64,000 nucleotides of DNA from Sympetrum striolatum (lineage: Eukaryota > Arthropoda > Insecta > Odonata > Libellulidae). Under the pieces are notes generated by a model. The model searched no databases and was not told the origin of the DNA. It saw only the letters and a list, made by a program, of their open reading frames with translations. Location: the NCBI GenBank assembly GCA_947579665.1, contig OX388348.1:2170001-2234000 (forward strand), read 5' to 3'. Shown here one piece after another: positions 1-12,100 of this stretch; within the stretch, counting starts at the first letter, position 1, and each line of letters begins with the position of its first letter. A program made the translations under genes and the position numbers.

Positions 1-1702
1 TTCCTTAATTCTACTCATTTTATCGAGATATGCCCGAAAATAACAACAAAAAAGTATAATTTTAGCGAAATTTCAATTTTTTTTCCTCATTTGTCTCCTT
101 AATTTTCCTCATTTTATCATGATATGACCGAAATAAGCAACAAAAACGAATAATTTTAACTGAATTTCAATTTTGATTCCTTAATTTTCGTCATTTTATG
201 TAGATATTATCGAAAGAAGTAACAAAAACGAATAATTTTAGCAATATTTAAATTTTTTTCTTTAATTTTCCTCATTTTATCATGATATTATCGAAAAAAG
301 CAGCAATAACGAATATTTTAGCGAAATTTCAATTTCTTTCCCCATTTTTTTCCTAAATTGTCCTCAATTTATCGAAATATTATCGATAAAAGCAACAAAA
401 ACAAATAATTTTACCGAAATTTCAATTTCGTTCCGCCTTAATTTCCTTAATTTTCCTCATTTTATCGAGATATGACCGAAAAAGCAACAATAACGAAAAA
501 TTTTACCGAAATTTCGATTTTTTCTCTCTTTTTTTGCCTTAATTTTTCCTCATTTTATCGGGATATTTTCGAAAAAAGAAACAAAAACGAATAATTTTAC
601 CAAAATTTCAATATTTTTCCTCTTTTTTTTCGTAATTTTCCACATTTTATCGAGATATTATCGAAATTTGCAACAAAAACGAAGTATTTAAAGAAATTTC
701 ATTTTTTTCCTCTTTGTTTTCCTTAATTCTACTCTTTTTATCGAGATATGCCCGAAAATAGCAACAAAAAAGAATAATGTTAGCGAAATTTCAATTTTTT
801 TCCTCATTTGTTTCCTTAATTTTCCTCATTTTATCATGATATGACCGAAACAAGCAACAAAAACGAATAATTTTAACGGAATTTCAATTTTGATTCCTTA
901 ATTTTCGTCATTATATGTAGATATTATCGAAAGAAATAACAAAAACAAATAAGTTTAGCAATATTTCAATTTTTTTTCTTTAATTTTCGTCATTTTATCA
1001 TGATATTAGCGAAAAAAGCAGCAATAACGAATATTTTAGCTAAATTTCAATTTCTTTCCCATTTTTTTCCTAAATTGTACTATTTTTATCGAAATATTAT
1101 CGATAAAAGCAACAAAAACAAATAATTTTCCCGAAATTTCTTTTTCGTTCCGCCTTAATTTCCTTAATTTTCCTCATTTTATCGAGATATTATCGAAATT
1201 TGCAACAAAAATGAATTATTTAAAGAAATTTCATTTTTTTCCTCTTTGTTTTCCTTAATTCTACTCTTTTTATCGAGATATGCCCGAAAAGAGCAACAAT
1301 AAAGAATATTATTAGCGAAATTTCAATTTTTTACCTCATTTGATTCCTTAATTTTCCACATTTTATGGAGAAATAATCGAAATTTGCTACAAAATCGAAT
1401 TATTTAAGTTAATTTCATTTTTTTCCTCTTTTTTTTTCCTTAATTTTCCTCATTTTATCAATATATGACCGAAAAAAGTAACAATATAGAATAATTTTTG
1501 CAAAATTTCAATTTTTTCCTCTTTTTTTTCTTTAATTTTCCTCATTTTATCAAGATATGATCTAGAAAAGCAACAATATCGAACAATTATAGCGAAATTT
1601 CAAATTTGATTCCTTAATTCTCGTCATGATATCGAGGTATTATCGAAAAAAGCAGCAATAACGAATATTTTAGCGAAATTTCACATTGTTTCCCCTTTTT
1701 TT
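1..1702. repeat. AT-rich satellite array, block 1
   Basis: Tandem monomers of 81-94 bp. Each starts near TTAATTTTCCTCATTTTATC, goes on with a variable GAGATATGACC or GAGATATTAT segment, then CGAAAAAAGCAACAAAAACG, AATAATTTTA and CGAAATTTCA, and ends in a long T/C-rich tract. Neighbouring monomers differ by substitutions, and the same monomer variants recur in a fixed order, so the array is organised above the monomer level. No coding sequence is believable here; open frames come only from the low stop density of some phases. The block ends at the insertion of the first ~1-kb element. Confidence 0.97.
5..722. repeat. 718-bp higher-order repeat unit of eight monomers
   Basis: Monomer starts at 5, 99, 181, 262, 354, 447, 539, 632 and 723 give lengths of 94, 82, 81, 92, 93, 92, 93 and 91 bp. 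The monomer at 723 (TTAATTCTACTC start, GCCCGAAAATAG middle) is the same variant as the one at 5, so eight different monomers make one 718-bp unit. Two length classes are visible: 81-82 bp and 91-94 bp. The sixth monomer carries an extra TTAATTTCC before its start. Later units drop or swap monomers, so the order is only partly kept through the array. Confidence 0.85.
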
Positions 1703-1831
1703 ACTTTCTCCATATACGAAGTATAGAGAAAGTATTGTTTTCATGAAAAAATTCGACTTCGAGATTTCAACGGAAATACACGTTTTGGGGTCCCTAGAAC
1801 ACGTTTTGACCATTTTCGGAATGATGTCTGT

Positions 1832-1881
<50 letters not shown>

Positions 1882-2739
1882 TAGTGGGCGCTCTAACGTG
1901 AAAATTATTTGTCGTATCAATACCAAACTTCATATATAGTAGTGGTGTGTGTGCTGTCAGAGTTGATTAGTTTTTGGAGTAAATCGGTCAACCGGAATTC
2001 GAGCTTTATTCATTAAAGCTCATTTCCGGTTTTCAAAATATCTCCATAAATATGATATATACGTATATTGTATTACTTATAAAAGTTTTAGATAATGTAA
2101 TTTACTATAACTTTTGTATTTAATACATTTTTGTATCACCGGTTGATTAGGAGTTATTCGTGAAATACTGATAAACCGGAAGAAGATGATTATGTACTTT
2201 GTTGGCGCTCTAGCATGAAAACTATTTGTCGGATCAACACCAAATTTCATATATAGTATTTTAACTACAGTCGGTAGAGTTGATTAGTTTTTGGAGTAAA
2301 TCGGTCAACCGGAAGTTGAGCTTCATTCTTCAAAGCTCATTTCCGGTTTTCAAAATATCTCCATAAATATGATATTTAAGTGTATACTATTATTTATAAA
2401 TGTTTTAGAAAATGTAATTTACTAAAACTTTTGTTTGAAACATATTTCTGTATCACTGATTGTTTAGGAGTTATTCATGAAATACTGATAAACCGGAAGT
2501 TGCTGATTATGTACTTTGTGGGCGCTCTGGGCTCTATGGGCGAAAGGCCAAATTCATCTTTTTTCATCGAGCATGTCCCGAAAAACATTATTTATAATGT
2601 TTGTGACGTAAAAGATAATAATATATAAATTAATCACTCATCTTCCAAGTTTAGATTGAATATAGAGTTCGAAATTACTGTCGTAGATAAATATTTACAT
2701 CTTATATATGGAGAAAGTCATGTGCTGGCCACATCAGAT
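1703..2739 (+). mobile_element. ~1-kb repeat element with TG microsatellite, copy 1
   Basis: Non-satellite DNA starting ACTTTCTCCATATA, whose exact inverse TATATGGAGAAAGT lies at 2705-2718, followed by a constant 21-bp tail ending CACATCAGAT. The first 31 bp also form a hairpin (ACTTTCTC...GAGAAAGT). A TG microsatellite follows, then GGGCGCTC at 1886, a related start at 2203 and GGGCGCTC at 2520, that is a 317-bp internal tandem repeat. Each unit carries a dyad (CCGGAA...GAGCTTTA / TAAAGCTC...TTTCCGG). No transposase is encoded. It is most simply a non-autonomous, MITE-like DNA element. The strand given is arbitrary, and the family is not one I recognise. Confidence 0.7.
1828..1880. repeat. 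(TG)n microsatellite in element copy 1
   Basis: A TG run interrupted once by TATG near its start. It is present at the same place in all four element copies, with different lengths. Confidence 0.95.
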
Positions 2740-4160
2740 TTTTTCCTTAATTGTCCTCATTTTATCGAAATATTATCGGTAAAAGCAACAAAAATGAATA
2801 ATTTTACCGAAATTTCAATATTTTACCACTTTCTTTCCGTAATTTTCCACATTTTATCGAGATATTATCGAAATTTGCAACAAAAACGAATTATTTAAAG
2901 AAATTTCATTTTTTTCCTCTTTGTTTAATTTAATTCTTCTCTTTTTATCGAGATATGCCCGAAAATAGCAACAAAAAAGAATAATTTTAGCAAAATTTCA
3001 ATTTTTATCCTCATTTGTTTCCTTAATTTTCCTAATTTTATCATGATATGACCGAAATAAGCAACAAAAACGAATAATTTTAACGGAATTTCAATTTTGA
3101 TTCCTTAATTTTCGTCATTATATGTAGATATTATCGAAAGAAGTAACAAAAACGAATAGTTTTAGCAATATTTTAATTTTTTTCTTTAATTTTCCTCATT
3201 TTATCGTGATATAATAGAAAAAAGCAGCAATAACGAATATTTTAGCGAAATTTCACTTTCTTTCCCCTTTTTTTCCTTAATTGTCCTCATTTTATCGAAT
3301 AATTATCGGTAAAAGCAACAAAAATGAATAATTTTACAAAAATTTCATTTTCGTTCCTACTTAATTTCCTGGATTTTCCTCATTTTATCGAGATATGACC
3401 GAAAAAAGCAACAAAAACGAAACATTTTACCGAAATATCAATTTGTTCTCCTATTTTTCCCCTTAATTTTCCTCATTTCATCAAGATATACCCGAAAAAA
3501 GTAACAAAAACGAATAATTTTAGCAATATTTTAATGTTTTTCTTACATTTTCCTCATTTTATCGGGATATTTTCTAAAAAAGAAACATAAACGAATAATT
3601 TTAACGGAATTTCAATTTTGATTCCTTAATTTTCGTCATTATATGTAGATATTATCGAAAGAAGTAACAAAAACGAATAAGTTTAGCAATATTTCAATTT
3701 TTTTCTTTAATTTTCGTCATTTTATCATGATATTAGCGAAAAAAGCAGCAATAACGAATGTTTTAGCTAAATTTCAATTTCTTTCCCATTTTTTTCCTAA
3801 ATTGTACTCATTTTATCGAAATATTATCGATAAAAGCAACAAAAACAAATAATTTTCCCGAAATTTCTTTTTCGTTCCGTCTTAATTTCCTTAATTTTCC
3901 TCATTTTATCGAGATATTATCGAAATTTGCAACAAAAACGAATTATTTAGAGAAATTTCATTTTTTTCCTCTTTGCTTTCCTTAATTCTACTCTTTTAAT
4001 CGAGATATGCCCGAAAATAGCAACAAAAACGAATAATTTTACCAAAATTTAAATATATTTCCTCTTTTTTTCCGTAATTTTCCACATTTTATCGAGATAT
4101 TATCGAAATTTGCGACAAAAACGAATTATTTAAAGAAATTTCATTTTTTTCCTCCTTTTT
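2740..4160. repeat. AT-rich satellite array, block 2
   Basis: The same monomer family resumes directly after the element tail in the T-tract that leads to TTCCTTAATTGTCC. That is exactly the sequence expected if the element had been dropped into one monomer. No gene is present. Confidence 0.95.
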
Positions 4161-4289
4161 ACTTTCTCCATATAAGAAGTATAGAGAAAGTATTGTTTTC
4201 ATGAAAAAATTCGACTTCGAGATTTCAACGGAAATACACGTTTTGGGGTCCCTAGAACACGTTTTGACCATTTTCGGAATGATGTCTGT

Positions 4290-4344
<55 letters not shown>

Positions 4345-5160
4345 TGTGTATGTGTGTGTGTGATAGTGGACGCTCTAACGTGAAAACTATTGGTCGTATC
4401 AACACCAAACTTCATATATAGTACTGTGGTGTGTGCTGTCAGAGTTGATTAGTTTTTGGAGTAAATCGGTTAACCGGAAGTCGAGCTTTATTCATTAAAG
4501 CTCATTTCCGGTTTTCAAAATATCTCCATAAATATGATATATACGTATATTGTATCACTTAAAAAAGTTTTAGATAATGTAATTTACTATAACTTTAGTA
4601 TTTAACATATTTTTGTATCACCGGTTGATTAGGAGTTATTCGTGAAACACTGATAAACCGGAAGAAGATGATTATGTACTTTGTGGGCGCTCTAACATGA
4701 AAACTATTTGTCGGATCAACACCAAATTTCATATGTAGTACTTCTATTACAGTGTTTAGAGTTGATCAGTTTTTGGAGTAAATCGGTTAACCGGAAGTTG
4801 AGCTTCATTCTTCAAAGCTCATTTCCGGTTTTCAAAATATCTCCACAAATATGATATTTAGGTATATACTAATATTTATAAATGTTTTAGAAAATAAAAT
4901 TTACTATAACTTTTGTATGAAACATATTTTCGTATCACTGATTGTTTAGGAGTTATTCCTGAAATACTGATAAACCGGAAGTTGCTGATTATGTACTTTG
5001 TGGGCGCTCTGGGCTCTATGGGCGAAAGGCCAGTTTCATCGTTTTTCATCCAGCATGTCCCGAACAACATTATTTATAATGTTTAGAGTTCAAAATTACT
5101 GTCGTAGATAAGTATTTACATCTTATATATGGAGAAAGTCATGTGCTGGCCACATCAGAT
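4161..5160 (+). mobile_element. ~1-kb repeat element with TG microsatellite, copy 2 (61-bp internal deletion)
   Basis: It has the same start (ACTTTCTCCATATA), TG run, internal repeats, hairpins and CACATCAGAT tail as the other copies. Compared with copy 1, 61 bp is missing at about 5084/5085, between AATGTTT and AGAGTTC. The TG run is the longest of the four and has extra TATG interruptions. The element is followed after five T residues by copy 3 in the same orientation. Confidence 0.7.
4285..4362. repeat. (TG)n microsatellite in element copy 2
   Basis: About 78 bp of TG with three TATG interruptions, longer than in the other three copies. Confidence 0.95.
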
Positions 5161-5165
5161 TTTTT

Positions 5166-5294
5166 ACTTTCTCCATATACGAAGTATAGAGAAAGTATTG
5201 TTTTCATGAAAAAAATCGACTTCGAGATTTCAACGGAAATACATGTTTTGGGGTCCCTAGAACACGTTTTGACCATTTTCGGAATGATGTCTGT

Positions 5295-5340
<46 letters not shown>

Positions 5341-6198
5341 CAGTGGGCGCTCTAACGTGAAAACTATTAGTCGTATCAATACCAAAATTCATATATAGTA
5401 CTGTGGTGTGTGCTGTCAGAGTTGATTAGTTTTTCAAGTAAATCGATAAACCGGAAGTTGAGCTTCATTCATCAAAGTTCATTTCCGGTTTTCAAAATAT
5501 CTCCATAAATATGATATATAGGTATATTGTATGCCCTATAAAAGTTTTAGATAATGTGTTTTACTATAACTTTTGTATTTAACATATATTTGTATCACCG
5601 GTTGATTAGGAGTTATTCGTGAAATACTGATCAACCGGAAGTAGCTGATTATGTACTTTGTGGGCGCTCTAACATGAAAACTGTTTGTTGGATCAACACC
5701 AAATTTCATATATAGTATTTTGGTTTGTGTCGTTAGAGTTGATTAGATTTTGGAGTAAATCGGTTAACCGGAAGTCGAGCTTCATTCTTCAAAGCTCATT
5801 TCCGGTTCTCAAAATATCTCCATAAATATGATATTTAGGTATATACTATTATTTACAAAAGTTTTAGAAAATGTAATTTACTCTACTTTTTGTATGAAAC
5901 ATATTTTTGTATCACTGACTGTGTGGGAGTTATTCCTGAAATACTGATAAACCGGAAGTTTCTGATTATTTACGTTGTGGGCGCTCTGGGCGCTGCGGCG
6001 AAATGGGCCATTTCATCGTTTTTCATCGAACATGTCCCGAAAAACATTATTTTTAATGTTTGTGACGTAAAAGATAATATGATATAAATTAATCATTCAT
6101 CTTCCAAGTTTAGATTGAATATAGAGTTTGAAAATACTGTCGTAGATAAATATTTACATCTTATATATGGAGAAAGTCATGTGCTGGCCACATCAGAT
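5166..6198 (+). mobile_element. ~1-kb repeat element with TG microsatellite, copy 3
   Basis: A full-length copy from ACTTTCTCCATATA to CACATCAGAT, with the inverse TATATGGAGAAAGT ending at 6177. GGGCGCTC motifs at 5345, 5662 and 5979 give two exact 317-bp periods. It is more diverged from copies 1 and 4 than those are from each other. It sits head-to-tail behind copy 2, with only a T5 spacer and no satellite between them. Confidence 0.7.
5291..5339. repeat. (TG)n microsatellite in element copy 3
   Basis: A TG run of about 49 bp with one TATG interruption. Confidence 0.95.
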
Positions 6199-9100
6199 TT
6201 TTTTCCTTAATTTTCCTCATTTTATCAATATATGACCGAAAAAAGCAACAAAATCGAATAATTTTAGCGAAATTTCAAATTTGATTCCTTAATTTTCGTC
6301 ATGATATTTAGGTATTATCGAAAAAAGCAGCAATAACGAATATTTTAGCGAAATTTCACTTTGTTTCCCCTTTTATTTCCTTAATTGTCCTCATTTTATC
6401 GAAATATTATCGGTAAAAGCAACAAAAATGAATAATTTTACCAAAATTTCATTTTCGTTCCTACTTAATTTCCTGGATTTTCCTCATTTTATCGAGATAT
6501 GACCGAAAAAAGCAACAAAAACGAAACATTTTACTGAAATTTCAATTTGTTCTCCTATTTTTCCCCTTAATTTTCCTCATTTTATCAAGATATACCCGAA
6601 AAAAGTAACAAAAACGAATAATTTTAGCAATATTTTAATTTTTTTCTTACATTTTCCTCATTTTATCGGGATATTTTCTAAAAAAGAAACATAAACGAAT
6701 AATTTTACCGAAATTTCAATATTTTTTCTCTTTTTTTCCGTAATTTTCCACATTTTATCGAGATATTATCGAAATTTGCAACAAAAACGAATTATTTAAA
6801 GAAATTTCATCTTTTTCCTCTTTGTTCTCTTTAATTCTACTCTTTTTTTCGAGATATGCCCGAAAATAGCACCAAAAAAGAATAATTTTAGCGAAATTTC
6901 AATTTTTTTCCTCATTTGTTTCCTTATTTTCCTCATTTTATCATTATATGACCGAAATAAGCAACAAAAACGAAAAATTTTAACGGAATTTCAATTTTGA
7001 TTCCTTAATTTTCGTCATTATATGTAGATATTATCGAAAGCAGTAACAAAAAAGAATAATTTTAGCAATATTTCAATTTTTTTCTTTCATTTTCCTCATT
7101 TTATCATGATATTATCGAAAAAAGCAGCAATAACGAATATTTTAGCCAAATTTCAATTTCTTTCCCATTTTTTTCCTAATTTGTCCGCATTTTATCGAAA
7201 TATTATCGTTAAAAGCAACAAAAACAAATAATTTTACCGAAATTTCATTTTCGTTCCGCCTTAATTTCCTTAATTTTCCTCATTTTATCGAGGTATGACC
7301 GAAAAAGCAACAAAAACGAAAAATTTTACCGAAATTTCGATTTTTTTCTCTTTTTTTGCCTTAATTTTTCCTCATTTTATCGGGATATTTTCGAAAAAAG
7401 AAACAAAAACGAATAATTTTACCAAAATTTCAATATATTTCCTCTTTTTTTCCGTAATTTTCCACATTTTATCGAAATATTATCGGTAAAAGCAACAAAA
7501 ATGAATTATTTTACCGAAATTTCATTTTCGTTCCTACTTAATTTCCTTAATTTTCCTCATTTTATCGAGATATGACCGAAAAAAGCTACAAAAACGAAAC
7601 ATTTTACCGAAATTTCAATTTGTTTTCCTATTTTTCCCCTTAATTTTCCTCATTTTAGCAAGTTATGCCCCAAAAAAGTAACAAAAACGAAAAATTTTAG
7701 CAATTTTTCAATTTTTTTCTTACATTTTCCTAATTTTATCGGGATATTATCGAAGAAAGAAACAAAAACGAATAATTTTACCAAAATTTCAATATTTTAC
7801 CTCTTTCTTTCCGTAATTTTCCACATTTTATCGAGATATTATCGAAATTTGCAACAAAAACGAATTATTTAAAGAAATTTCATTTTTTTCCTCTTTGTTT
7901 TCCTTAATTCTACTCATTTTATAGAGATATGCCCGAAAATAGCAACAAAAAAGTATAATTTTAGCAAAATTTCAATTTTTTTCCTCATTTGTTTCCCTAA
8001 TTTTATCCTCATTTTACATGATATGACCGAAATAAGCAACAAAAACGAATAATTTTAACGGAATTTCAATTTTGATTCCTTACTTTTCGTCATTATATGT
8101 AGATATTATCGAAAGAAGTAACAAAAACGAATAATTTTAGCAATATTTAAATTTCTTTCTTTAATTTTCCTCATTTTATCATGATATTATCGAAAAAAGC
8201 AGCAATAACGAATATTTTAGCGAAATTTCAATTTCCTTCCCATTTTTTTCCTAAATTGTCCTCATTTTATCGAAATATTATCGATAAAAGCAACAAAAAC
8301 AAATAATTTTACAGAAATTTCATTTTCGTTCCGCCTTAATTTCCTTAATTTTCATCATTTTATCGAGATATGACTAAAAAAGCAAAAAAACGAAAAATTT
8401 TACCGAAATTTCGATTTTTTCCCTCTTTTTTTCCTTAATTTTTCCTCATTTTATCGGGATATTTTCGAAAAAAGAAACAAAAACGAATAATTATACCGAA
8501 ATTTCAATATTTTTCCTCTTTTTTTCCGTCATTTTCCACATTTTATCGAGATATTATCGAAATTTGCAACAAAAACGAATTATTTAAAGAAATTTCATTT
8601 TTTTCCTCTTTGTCTTCCTTAATTCTACTCTTTTTATCGAGATGTGCCCGAAAATAGCAACAAAAACGAATAATTTTACCAAAATTTCAATATATATCCT
8701 CTTTTTTCCGTAATTTTCCACATTTTAACGAGATATTATCGAAATTTGCGACAAAAACGAATTATTTAAAGAAATTTCATTTTTTTCCTCTTTTTTTTCC
8801 TTAATTCTCCACATTTTATCGAGATATGACCGAAAAAAGCAACAAAAACGAATAATTTTAGCAAAATTTCATTTTTTTTACTATTTTTCCCAATTAATTT
8901 TCCTCATTTTATCAATATACGACCAAAAAAGTAACAATATAGAATAATTTTAGCAAAATTTCAAACTTTTTCCAATTTTTTTTCCTTAATTTTCCTCATT
9001 TTATCAAGATATGATCTAGAAAAGCAACAATATCGAATAATTTTAGCGAAATTTCAAATTTGATTCCTTAATTTTCGTCATGATATTTAGGTATTATCGA

Positions 9101-12100
9101 AAAAAGCAGCAATAACGAATATTTTAGCGAAATTTCACTTTGTTTCCCCTTTTATTTCCTTAATTGTCCTCATTTTATCGAAATATTATCGGTAAAAGCA
9201 ACAAAAATGAATAATTTTACCAAAATTTCATTTTCGTTCCTACTTAATTTCCTGGATTTTCCTCATTTTATCGAGATATGACCGAAAAAAAAAATAACAA
9301 CGAAACATTTTACCGAAATTTCAATTTTTTCTCCTATCTTTCCCCTTAATTTTCCTCATTTTATAAGATATACCCGAAAAAAGTAACAAAAACGAATAAT
9401 TTTAGCAATATTTTAATTTTTTTCTTTAATTTTCCTCATTTTATCGTGATATAATAGAAAAAAGCAGAAATAATGAATATTTTAGCGAAATTTCACTTTC
9501 TTTCCCCTTTTTTTCCTTAATTGTCCTCATTTTATCGAAATATTATCGGTAAAAGCAACAAAAATGAATAACTTTACCGAAATTTCATTTTCGTTCCTAC
9601 TTAATTTCCTTAATGTTCCTCATTTTATCGAGATATGACCGAAAAAAGCTACAAAAACGAAACATTTTACCGAAATTTCAATTTGTTTTCCTATTTTTCC
9701 CCCTTAATTTTCCTCATTTTATCAAGTTATGCCCGAAAAAAGTAACAAAAACGAATAATTTTAGCAATTTTTCAATTTTTTTCTTACATTTTCCTCATTT
9801 TATCGGGATATTATCGAAGAAAGAAACAAAAACGAATAATTTTACCGAAATTTCAATATTTTACCTCTTTCTTTCCGTAATTTTCCACATTTTATCGAGA
9901 TATTATCGAAATTTGCAAAAAAAACAAATTATTTAAAGAAATTTCATTTTTTTCCTCTTTGTTTTCCTTAATTCTACTCATTTTATCGAGATATGCCCGA
10001 AAATAGCAACAAAAAAGTATAATTTTAGCAAAATTTCAATTTTTTTCCTCATTTGTTTCCTTAATTTTCCTCATTTTACATGATATGACCGAAATAAGCA
10101 ACAAAATCGAATAATTTTAAGGGAATTACAATTTTGATTCATTACTTTTCGTCATTATATGTAGATATTATCGAAAGAAGTAACAAAAACGAATAATTTT
10201 AGCAATATTTAAATTTCTTTCTTTAATTTTCCTCATTTTATCATGATATTATCGAAAAAAGCAGCAATAACGAATATTTTAGCGAAATTTCAATTTCCTT
10301 CCCATTTTTTTCCTAAATTGTCCTCATTTTATCGAAATATTATCGATAAAAGCAACAAAAACAAATAATTTTACAGAAATTTCATTTTCGTTCCGCCTTA
10401 ATTTTCATCATTTTATCGAGATATGACTAAAAAAGCAAAAAAACGAAAAATTTTACCGAAATTTCGGTTTTTTTCCTCTTTTTTTCCTTAATTTTTCCTC
10501 ATTTTATCGGGATATTTTCGAAAAAAGAAACAAAAACGAATAATTATACCAAAATTTCAATATTTTTCCTCTTTTTTTCCGTCATTTTCCACATTTTATC
10601 GAGATATTATCGAAATTTGCAACAAAAACGAATTATTTTAAGAAATTTCATTTTTTTCCTCTTTGTTTTCCTTACTTCTACTCTTTTTATCGAGATATAC
10701 CCAAAAATAGCAACAAAAACGATAAATTTTACCAAAATTTCAATATATTTCCTCTTTTTTTCCGTAATTTTCCACATTTTATCGAGATATTATCGAAATT
10801 TGCGACAAATACGAATTATTTAAAGAAATTTCATTTTTTTTCTCTTTTTTTTCTAAATTCTCCTCATTTTATCGAGATGTGACCGAAAAAAGCAACAAAA
10901 ACAAATAATTTTAGCAAAATTTCAATTTTTTTACTATTTTTCCAAACCTTAATTTTCCTCATTTTATCAATATATGACCGAAAAAAGTAACAATATAGAA
11001 TAATTTTAGCAAAATTTCAAACTTTTTCCTCTTTTTTTCCTTAATTTTCCTCATTTTATCAAGATATGATCTAGAAAAGCAACAATATCGAATAATTTTA
11101 GCGAAATTTCAAATTTGATTCCTTAACTTTCGTCATGATATCGAGATATTATCGAAAAAAGTAACATAAAAGAAACATTTTTAGCGGAATTACAATTTTT
11201 TTCCTTAAATTTCCTCATTTTATCGAGGTATTATCGAAAAAAGCAGCAATAACGAATATTTGAGCGAAATTTCACTTTCTTTCCCCTTTTTTTCCTTAAT
11301 TGTTCTCATTTTATCGAAATATTATCGGTAAAAGAAACAAAAACGAATAATTTTACCGAAATTTCAATATTTTACCTATTTCTATCCGTAATTTTCAACA
11401 TTTTATCGAGATATTATCGAAATTTGCAACAAAAACGAATTATTTAAAGAAATTTCATTTTTTTCCTCATTTGTTTCCTTAATTTTCCTCATTTTATCAT
11501 GATATGACTTAAATAAGCAACAAAAACGAATAATTTTAACGGAATTTCAATTTTGATTCCTTAATTTTCGTCATTATATGTAGATATTATCGAAAGAAGT
11601 AACAAAAACGAATAGTTTTAGCAATATTTCAATTTTTTTCTTTTATTTTCCTCATTTTATCATGATATTATCGAAAAAAGCAGAAATAACGAATATTTTA
11701 GCTAAATTTCGCTTTCTTTCCATTTGTTTTCCTTAATTGTCCTCATTTTATCGAAATATTATCGGTAAAAGCAACAAAAGTGAATAATTTTACCGAAATT
11801 TCATTTTCGTTCCTACTTAATTTAATTAAATTTCCTCATTTTATCGAGATATGACCGAAAAAAGCAACAAAAACGAAACATTTTACCGAAATTTCAATTT
11901 GTTTTCCTATTTTTCCCCTTAATTTTCCTGATATTATCGAGATATGACCGAAAAAAGCAACAAAAACGAAAACTTTTAGCGAAATTTCGATTTTTTCCCT
12001 CTTTCTTTCCCTTAATTAACCTCATTTTTTCGGGATATTTTCGAAAAAAGAAACAAAAACGAATAATCCTACCGAAATTTCAATATTTTACATCTTTTTT

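Larger units (their letters stand above)
490..4150. repeat. ~3.65-kb duplicated segment, left copy
   Basis: This stretch, including the complete ~1-kb element at 1703-2739, is nearly identical to about 24,525-28,180 at an offset of 24,030-24,032 bp. The 2-bp offset change lies at the TG microsatellite. Only a few differences were seen by eye, such as C/T in the element near 1791 and in T-run length. Both edges are inside satellite monomers: on the left the copies diverge before about 490, and on the right copy 1 runs into another element at 4161 while copy 2 continues as satellite. Shared satellite plus element indicates a copying event after the insertion, not two insertions. Confidence 0.85.

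Noticed and set aside
1670..1933. His-Thr repeat or Cys-Val repeat proteins in the elements
   Set aside because: They are translations of the TG microsatellite on either strand and change with TG length.
2380..2898. 80-82 codon frames identical in element copies 1 and 4
   Set aside because: Identity comes from the segmental duplication. Copies 2 and 3 do not keep the frames, and no domain is visible.
9613..9936. Open frames of 60-107 codons across satellite monomers (also 15346, 18718 and others)
   Set aside because: They read the repeat monomer in whichever phase lacks stops. The peptide is low-complexity Phe/Lys/Ile/Asn, starts and ends at random variants, and is not kept between copies.
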